Assembly: GCA_017476965.1 (NCBI GenBank)
Contig: JAFUXX010000084.1
Span: forward strand, 1 to 5,325
DNA from: Kiritimatiellia bacterium
Lineage (GTDB): Bacteria > Verrucomicrobiota > Kiritimatiellia > RFP12 > UBA3636
Direction: 5' to 3'
Length of the DNA stretch: 5,325 bases
The notes under the pieces were generated by a model that saw nothing but the letters and a program-made list of their open reading frames with translations, was not told the origin of the DNA and did no database searches. The translations under genes and the position numbers were made by a program. Below, one piece after another: positions 1 to 5,325 of the stretch (position 1 is its first letter; every line of letters begins with the position of its first letter).

Positions 1-736
1 CGGACATGCGCGTCACGAGCGCGCCGGCGTTGCGGCCGGCCCCGCGGGCGACGGAGAGGAGCGAACGGGCGAGCGCGCGCGCCTCGCGCGGGGTCTTCAT
101 GAACGCGCCGGAGCCGCATTTGACGTCGAACACGAGCGTCCCGGCGCCCTCGGCGAGCTTCTTCGAGAGGATGCTGGCCGTGATGAGGGGGATGGAAGGC
201 ACCGTGCCCGTGACGTCGCGCAGGGCGTAGAGCTTGCGGTCGGCGGGCGCGAGGCGGGACGTCTGGCCGACGATCGAGCAGCCGACGTCGCGCACGACGC
301 GGCGGAAGCGGGCCGCGGAGAGCCCGGCGTCGTAGCCGGGGATGGATTCGAGCTTGTCGAGCGTGCCGCCGGTCGTGCCGAGACCGCGGCCGGAAATCAT
401 CGGCACCGACACGCCGCACGCGGCGACGAGTGGCGCGAGGGGGAGGGAGACCTTGTCGCCGATGCCGCCGGTGGAGTGCTTGTCGGCGGTGGGGCGGGAG
501 AGGGCGTCCCAGGAGAGGGAATCGCCGGAGCGGCGCATGGCGTCGGTGAGCGCCAGCGTCTCGGCGGGGGACATGCCGCGGAAGTAGACGGCCATCGCGA
601 ACGCGGCCATCTGGTAGTCGGGGATGGCGCCGGCCGAGTACCGTGCGATCCATTCGCGGATGTCGGCATCGGACAGCTCGCGGCCGTCGCGCTTCGCTTC
701 GATCGTCCACTGCGGGACGAAACCGTCGTTTTCCAT
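1..736 (-). CDS. deoA: Thymidine / pyrimidine-nucleoside phosphorylase, N-terminal part (gene runs off the left edge)
   Basis: This enzyme cleaves thymidine (and uridine in the PyNP type) with phosphate to give the free base and (deoxy)ribose-1-phosphate, in cytosolic pyrimidine salvage. The minus strand from the ATG at 736 gives 245 codons of open frame, a little over half of the usual ~440 residues. Visible motifs are DKHSTGGIGDKVS (residues 85-97, phosphate and active-site loop), the family signature SGRGLGTTGGTLDKLE (115-130), and YALRD...ASILSKKLA (170-195). Arg173, Ser188 and Lys192 align with the base-binding Arg171, Ser186 and Lys190 of E. coli DeoA, and His87 with its His85. A strong GGAGGA lies 8 nt before the ATG. 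The residue after GLG is Thr121 where E. coli has His; the published signature pattern tolerates this. Substrate choice (thymidine only, or uridine too) cannot be read from this part. The gene is divergent from the ribosomal operon, so it has its own promoter. Confidence 0.95.
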   Translation of the reverse strand, partial: MENDGFVPQWTIEAKRDGRELSDADIREWIARYSAGAIPDYQMAAFAMAVYFRGMSPAETLALTDAMRRSGDSLSWDALSRPTADKHSTGGIGDKVSLPLAPLVAACGVSVPMISGRGLGTTGGTLDKLESIPGYDAGLSAARFRRVVRDVGCSIVGQTSRLAPADRKLYALRDVTGTVPSIPLITASILSKKLAEGAGTLVFDVKCGSGAFMKTPREARALARSLLSVARGAGRNAGALVTRMS

Positions 737-744
737 GAAGTCGG

Positions 745-750
745 TCCTCC
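745..750 (-). promoter_or_regulatory. Ribosome binding site of deoA
   Basis: GGAGGA on the minus strand ends 8 nt before the ATG at 736. It fixes the start, and no alternative in-frame start lies closer to a Shine-Dalgarno sequence. Confidence 0.8.
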
Positions 751-781
751 GGCCCTGCGCCCGTCGCGCCGGCCGCTCCCA

Positions 782-810
782 AGGATAGCCAAAACCCCCC
801 GCGTCCGCAA
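782..810 (-). promoter_or_regulatory. Candidate sigma70-type promoter for deoA
   Basis: On the minus strand a TTGCGG hexamer (805-810, three of six matches to TTGACA) and a TATCCT hexamer (782-787, four of six matches to TATAAT) are separated by exactly 17 nt. The -10 is preceded by TTTTGGC. Transcription would start near 775, giving a leader of about 40 nt with the Shine-Dalgarno inside it. The same -10 and its TTTTGG flank recur in the divergent rpsL promoter, which raises confidence. The -35 is weak. Confidence 0.5.
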
Positions 811-831
811 ACGCCGCCCCGCATGTTCCGC

Positions 832-853
832 GCAGCGCCGGAAACGGCGCTGC
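832..853. repeat. Perfect 9-bp inverted repeat with GAAA loop in the divergent intergenic region
   Basis: The arms GCAGCGCCG (832-840) and CGGCGCTGC (845-853) are perfect complements around a GAAA tetraloop (GNRA class on the plus strand). It lies upstream of both candidate promoters, so neither predicted mRNA would contain it. It could act as a DNA palindrome for a regulator, or be transcribed from an unrecognised upstream start. No T-tract follows, so it is not an intrinsic terminator. Confidence 0.7.
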
Positions 854-865
854 CGGGCGGGGTTT

Positions 866-888
866 CGCGGGCCCCGAAGGGGCCCGCG
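866..888. repeat. Perfect 10-bp inverted repeat with GAA loop, in tandem with the previous hairpin
   Basis: The arms CGCGGGCCCC (866-875) and GGGGCCCGCG (879-888) are perfectly complementary around a 3-nt GAA loop. The repeat starts 12 nt after the end of the 832-853 hairpin and ends about 20 nt before the rpsL -35. Five T residues occur at 901-905, but 12 nt beyond the stem, and no plus-strand gene lies upstream. A terminator role is therefore unlikely; a regulator-binding or structural role is open. Confidence 0.7.
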
Positions 889-908
889 CGGCGGAGGGCA
901 TTTTTCGC

Positions 909-937
909 TTGATTCGGTTCGGGCCTTTTGGTATCCT
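909..937 (+). promoter_or_regulatory. Candidate sigma70-type promoter of the ribosomal protein operon
   Basis: TTGATT (909-914, four of six matches to TTGACA) and TATCCT (932-937, four of six matches to TATAAT) are spaced by exactly 17 nt. The -10 is directly preceded by TTTTGG. Transcription would start near 944, giving a ~31-nt leader ahead of the rpsL ATG at 975. The local drop in GC content around 901-940 supports a promoter. The shared TTTTGG(C)TATCCTT block with the deoA promoter suggests the same sigma factor reads both. Confidence 0.6.
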
Positions 938-974
938 TTGCGCCCGTCTACGCGAAAAACGCCATAATACAACC

Positions 975-1346
975 ATGCCCACAATCAACCAGCTTGTCCG
1001 CAAGGGCCGCAGTTCGCTTGCCAAGAAGAGCAAGTCGCCGGCCTTGAAGAACTGCCCCCAGCGCCGCGGCGTGTGTCTTCTCGTGAAGACCCAGACCCCG
1101 AAGAAGCCGAACTCCGCGTTGCGCAAGGTGTGCCGCGTCCGCCTCACGACGGGCTACGAAGTGACCGCGTACATCGGCGGCGAAGGGCACAACCTGCAGG
1201 AGCACAGCGTGGTGCTCGTCCGCGGCGGCCGCGTGGCGGACCTTCCGGGCGTGCGCTACCACGTCGTGCGCGGCGCGCTCGACTGCCTGGGCGTGAACGG
1301 CCGCAAGCAGGGCCGCTCCAAGTACGGCATGAAGCACGGCAAGTAA
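975..1346 (+). CDS. rpsL: 30S ribosomal protein S12
   Basis: S12 sits at the 30S decoding centre and helps control decoding accuracy; it is the classical streptomycin target. The product is 123 residues (usual length 123-125) and is collinear with the family: [10 protein letters not shown] start, CPQRRGVC (27-34), [18 protein letters not shown] (41-58), [19 protein letters not shown] (67-85), [15 protein letters not shown] (89-103) and RKQGRSKYG (110-118). Lys43 of PKKPNS, a streptomycin-resistance position, is retained, as is Asp89, the residue beta-methylthiolated by RimO in E. coli. Residue 88 is Ala (RVADLPG) where the near-universal residue is Lys, the second major resistance position. 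The ATG at 975 is chosen because the family begins there. There is no Shine-Dalgarno before it, only an A-rich leader, and an upstream TTG at 909 falls inside the promoter. First gene of the operon; rpsG follows after 27 nt. Confidence 0.98.
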   Translation: MPTINQLVRKGRSSLAKKSKSPALKNCPQRRGVCLLVKTQTPKKPNSALRKVCRVRLTTGYEVTAYIGGEGHNLQEHSVVLVRGGRVADLPGVRYHVVRGALDCLGVNGRKQGRSKYGMKHGK

Positions 1347-1373
1347 TCGGCAACGCCAACCGGAGTCAAGAAA

Positions 1374-1853
1374 ATGTCCCGCAGGAAGAACGGCGCGTCG
1401 ATGAAGCGCGCGCACGAAGTCGACCCGAAGTACGGCAGCGAGCTCGTCTCGCACATGACCAACCATTTCATGCGCAAGGGCAAGAAGTCGACGGCCCAGC
1501 GCATCGTCTACGGCGCCCTCGACGAGCTTGCCGGCAAGGTCGAAGGCAAGGAGATCCTGGAAGTCCTTGACGCGGCGGTCAACAACATGAAGCCGCGGGT
1601 GGAGGTGAAGAGCCGCCGCGTGGGCGGCGCCTCGTACCAGGTGCCGGTCGAGATCAAGCCCGCGCGCCAGCTCGCGCTCGCGCTGCGCTGGCTCGTGCAG
1701 TACGCTTCCGGCCGCCGCGGAATGGGCATGCCCAAGGCGGTCGCGGCCGAGCTGCTCGACGCGTACAACAACACGGGCAACGTGATCAAGAAGCGCGACG
1801 ACACGCACAAGATGGCGCAGGCCAACCGCGCCTTCGCGCACTACGGGTTCTAG
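1374..1853 (+). CDS. rpsG: 30S ribosomal protein S7
   Basis: S7 is a primary 16S rRNA binder that nucleates assembly of the 30S head and contacts the E-site tRNA and mRNA exit. In E. coli it also represses its own operon by binding the str mRNA. The 159-residue product matches the family: DPKYGSELV (17-25), RKGKKSTAQRIVYGALD (34-50), the beta-hairpin PRVEVKSRRVGGASYQVPVEI (74-94) with basic residues, LALALRWLV (100-108), and the C-terminal KKRDDTHKMAQANRAFAHYGF (139-159). The N-terminus (MSRRKNGASMKRAHEV) is a few residues longer than the common form. GGAG at 1362-1365 lies 8 nt upstream of the ATG. The gap to rpsL is 27 nt, while the gap to fusA is an unusual 126 nt with a strong hairpin. 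Confidence 0.98.
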   Translation: MSRRKNGASMKRAHEVDPKYGSELVSHMTNHFMRKGKKSTAQRIVYGALDELAGKVEGKEILEVLDAAVNNMKPRVEVKSRRVGGASYQVPVEIKPARQLALALRWLVQYASGRRGMGMPKAVAAELLDAYNNTGNVIKKRDDTHKMAQANRAFAHYGF

Positions 1854-1868
1854 CCCGTTTCCCTTTCC

Positions 1869-1901
1869 CGGCCGCGTGCGCCGCAAGGCGCCACGCGGCC
1901 G
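1869..1901 (+). promoter_or_regulatory. Strong RNA hairpin with GCAA tetraloop in the rpsG-fusA spacer
   Basis: Arms 1869-1882 and 1887-1901 pair over 14 base pairs, with a single bulged C at 1891, around a GCAA loop (GNRA tetraloop). The outer 10 bp (CGGCCGCGTG with CACGCGGCCG) are perfect. It lies inside the predicted operon mRNA, 16 nt after the rpsG stop. No U-tract follows, so it is not a canonical terminator. Plausible roles are an attenuation or pause element, an RNase-processing or stability element that sets fusA levels, or a ribosomal-protein binding site. Which one applies is not shown by the sequence. Confidence 0.7.
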
Positions 1902-1904
1902 CGC

Positions 1905-1921
1905 CCGCCCCGGAAGGGCGG
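1905..1921 (+). repeat. Small secondary hairpin following the main rpsG-fusA hairpin
   Basis: CCGCCC (1905-1910) and GGGCGG (1916-1921) form a perfect 6-bp stem around CGGAA, immediately 3' of the larger hairpin. Short GC stems arise easily by chance in such GC-rich DNA, so its significance rests on being adjacent to the larger one. Confidence 0.4.
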
Positions 1922-1966
1922 ACTTGACGGCTCTTTGACAACACAACGGTACGGAACTTTCTCTCC

Positions 1967-1970
1967 GGAG
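1967..1970 (+). promoter_or_regulatory. Ribosome binding site that sets the fusA start
   Basis: GGAG, within CCGGAGAAAA, ends 9 nt before the ATG at 1980. This favours the ATG over an in-frame TTG at 1935, which has no Shine-Dalgarno and would add 15 residues foreign to the family. Confidence 0.75.
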
Positions 1971-1979
1971 AAAACGACG

Positions 1980-4109
<2,130 letters not shown>

Positions 4110-4118
4110 CGCAACACA

Positions 4119-4427
4119 ATGCAGAGTCAACGCATCAGAATCCGCATGCAGGCCTACGACCACCGGGTCCTCGACCAGGCCGTCTCCGAGATCGTCGAGA
4201 CGGCCAGGGGCACCGGCTCGCAGGTCGTCGGACCCATCCCGCTGCCCACGCGCGTCGAGCGGTTCACGGTGAACCGCAGCCCGCACGTGAACAAAAAGTC
4301 CATGGACCAGTTCGAGATGCGCACGCACAAACGCGTGTTCGACATCGTCGGACCCACCGCGAAGACGGTCGAGGAGCTCAAGAAGCTCAACCTCCCCGCC
4401 GGCGTGGACATCACGATCAAGATCTAG
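4119..4427 (+). CDS. rpsJ: 30S ribosomal protein S10 (NusE)
   Basis: S10 is a 30S head protein that also acts as NusE, the transcription antitermination factor that pairs with NusB and NusG. The product is 102 residues, the usual length. It shows [20 protein letters not shown] (1-20), the S10 signature ending in VGPIPLPT (37-44), the loop region [19 protein letters not shown] (54-72), which contributes to rRNA and NusB contacts, and the C-terminal [11 protein letters not shown]. The start follows the fusA stop by 9 nt and has only an AGG at 4104-4106 in place of a Shine-Dalgarno. Translation may therefore depend on ribosomes finishing fusA. There is no tuf gene and no S10-type leader before it. 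Confidence 0.98.
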   Translation: MQSQRIRIRMQAYDHRVLDQAVSEIVETARGTGSQVVGPIPLPTRVERFTVNRSPHVNKKSMDQFEMRTHKRVFDIVGPTAKTVEELKKLNLPAGVDITIKI

Positions 4428-4437
4428 GAGCGTCCCG

Positions 4438-5082
4438 ATGCAAGGTTTGATAGGCAAAAAGATTGGGATGACGCAGATCTGGGACAAGGACGGAGTCCGC
4501 GTCCCCGTCACGGTCATCGAAGCGGGCCCGTGCCCGGTAGTGCAGGTGAAGACCGCCGCGACCGACGGCTACGACGCCGTCCAGCTCGGCTGGGCCCCGC
4601 AGAAGGCGTCGCGCCTCTCCAAGGCCGAAGTCGGCCACGCGAAGAAGGCCGGGCTCGAAACGCCCGTGCGCGTCCTGCGCGAGTTCAAGGCCGACGCCGG
4701 CGACGAAGCGGCCCCCGGCAAGGTGTTCACGGTCAAGGACGTCTTCGACGGCGTCGGTTTCGTGGACGTCGTCGGCACGAGCGTGGGCAAGGGCTTCATG
4801 GGCGTCATGCGCCGCCACGGCTTCGCCGGCGGCCCCAAGACCCACGGCGGCCACGTGAAGCGCCGCCCGGGCTCCATCGGCATGCGCCAGACCCCCGGCG
4901 CCACCGAGAAGGGCCACCCGATGGGCGGCGACACCGGCGACCGCCGCTGCACCGTGCAGAATCTCAAGCTCGAACAGGTCCGTCCGGAGCAGAACCTGCT
5001 CCTCGTGCGCGGCTCCGTTCCCGGCCCCCGGGGAGCCATGGTGCTCGTCCGCAAGGCCCTCAAGAAGGAGGTGAAGGCGTAA
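4438..5082 (+). CDS. rplC: 50S ribosomal protein L3
   Basis: L3 is an early-assembling 50S protein whose long loop reaches towards the peptidyl-transferase centre. The product is 214 residues (E. coli 209). It has LIGKKIGMTQIW (4-15), VPVTVIEAGPCPVVQVK (22-38), the signature region GKGFMGVMRRHGFAGGPKTHG (117-137), RPGSIGMRQTPG (143-154), CTVQNLKL (171-178) and NLLLVRGSVPGPRG (186-199). Gln151 in RQTPG matches E. coli Gln150, the residue methylated by PrmB, so the modification site is kept. AGGAG at 4426-4430, overlapping the rpsJ stop codon, lies 7 nt before the ATG. The stop overlaps the rplD start by one base (TAATG). Confidence 0.98.
   Translation: MQGLIGKKIGMTQIWDKDGVRVPVTVIEAGPCPVVQVKTAATDGYDAVQLGWAPQKASRLSKAEVGHAKKAGLETPVRVLREFKADAGDEAAPGKVFTVKDVFDGVGFVDVVGTSVGKGFMGVMRRHGFAGGPKTHGGHVKRRPGSIGMRQTPGATEKGHPMGGDTGDRRCTVQNLKLEQVRPEQNLLLVRGSVPGPRGAMVLVRKALKKEVKA
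5065..5074 (+). promoter_or_regulatory. Strong ribosome binding site of rplD inside rplC
   Basis: AAGGAGGTGA is a near-full match to the anti-Shine-Dalgarno end of 16S rRNA. It lies within the last codons of rplC, with GGAGG ending 10 nt before the rplD ATG at 5082. It is the strongest such site in the window, and it uses Lys-Glu-Val codons of L3. Confidence 0.8.
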
Positions 5083-5325
5083 TGGCCACGATCAAGATGT
5101 TCGGAACCGACGGCAGCGAAAAGGGCGCCGTCGAAGTGAAGGACGAAGCGCTCGTCCTCGACCGCGGCGAACAGGCCGTGCGCGACGCCGTCGTGGCGCG
5201 CGCCGCCGGCTGCCGCGCCGGGACCGCTTCCTCCCTCGCCAAGGGCGAAGTGAACGGCTCCAACAAGAAGCCGTGGAAGCAGAAGGGCACGGGCCGCGCC
5301 CGCGCCGGCCTCAAGCAGTCGCCCG
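5082..5325 (+). CDS. rplD: 50S ribosomal protein L4, N-terminal part (gene runs off the right edge)
   Basis: L4 binds 23S rRNA near the peptide exit tunnel, and in E. coli it represses the S10 operon. The 81 codons present (usual protein ~205 residues) begin MATIKMFGTDGSEKGAVEV and include the conserved rRNA-binding segment NKKPWKQKGTGRARAGLKQSP, which corresponds to the RKPWRQKGTGRARAG region that leads into the tunnel loop. The loop and the C-terminal half lie outside the window. The start codon shares its A with the rplC stop (TAATG), and a strong Shine-Dalgarno precedes it, consistent with translational coupling. In many bacteria rplW and rplB come next. Confidence 0.96.
   Translation, partial: MATIKMFGTDGSEKGAVEVKDEALVLDRGEQAVRDAVVARAAGCRAGTASSLAKGEVNGSNKKPWKQKGTGRARAGLKQSP

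Noticed and set aside
866..905. Hairpin plus T5 run as an intrinsic terminator
   Set aside because: The T run begins 12 nt after the stem, and no plus-strand gene ends upstream. On the minus strand no T run follows either.
963..968. CATAAT as a -10 element for rpsL
   Set aside because: It matches TATAAT in five positions but has no -35 at 16-18 nt, and the start would fall at the rpsL ATG. The TTGATT-17-TATCCT pair fits better.
909..974. Upstream TTG start for S12 adding 22 residues
   Set aside because: The extension overlaps the candidate promoter, and S12 proteins begin at the MPTINQL position.
397..984. Minus-strand open frame overlapping deoA and the rpsL start
   Set aside because: Its translation is low-complexity Pro/Arg/Ser-rich and is out of frame with the deoA protein, which has full family motifs on the same strand.
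1935..1963. Internal promoter for fusA based on a perfect TTGACA at 1935-1940
   Set aside because: No acceptable -10 lies 16-18 nt downstream (the sequence there is TTTCTC-like). TACGGA at 1950 is too close to it, and is 20 nt from an alternative TTGACG.
1935..1979. Upstream TTG start for EF-G
   Set aside because: It lacks a Shine-Dalgarno and would add residues through the real ribosome binding site; the ATG at 1980 has GGAG at 9 nt spacing.

Overview
The window is a GC-rich bacterial chromosomal segment holding the start of a ribosomal-protein and translation-factor operon, transcribed rightward, with a divergent nucleoside-salvage gene at its left edge. From left to right it contains: the N-terminal 245 codons of a thymidine/pyrimidine-nucleoside phosphorylase (minus strand, running off the left edge); a 238-bp divergent intergenic region with a candidate promoter on each strand and two tandem perfect hairpins; rpsL (S12); rpsG (S7); a 126-bp spacer with a strong tetraloop hairpin; an elongation-factor-G gene; rpsJ (S10); rplC (L3); and the first 81 codons of rplD (L4), which runs off the right edge.

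All plus-strand genes belong to the universally conserved str/S10 cluster. Here the two classical operons are joined directly, with no tuf (EF-Tu) gene between fusA and rpsJ. Spacing is tight (27 nt, 9 nt, 10 nt and a 1-nt overlap), apart from the 126-bp rpsG-fusA gap. The genes make the decoding centre (S12), the 30S head (S7, S10), the peptidyl-transferase-proximal 50S proteins (L3, L4) and a ribosomal GTPase. They would be co-transcribed from the candidate promoter just upstream of rpsL.

Two protein-level oddities stand out. First, the EF-G encoded here lacks the usual domain IV tip motifs (GGRGQYGHV loop, SYHDVDSS loop). It carries instead a [14 protein letters not shown] segment like that of mitochondrial EFG2 and the spirochaete/planctomycete 'spdEFG2' group, whose studied members act in ribosome recycling rather than translocation. 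Second, S12 has alanine where nearly all bacteria have the streptomycin-contacting lysine (Lys88 counting Met, in RVKDLPG).

The organism cannot be named from this sequence alone. The GC-rich composition, the missing tuf and the EFG2-type factor are compatible with the PVC superphylum (for example Verrucomicrobiota/Lentisphaerae/Kiritimatiellae) or another spdEFG-bearing phylum. That placement is inference. I found no mobile element, CRISPR array, tRNA or rRNA, and no wholly unknown gene.
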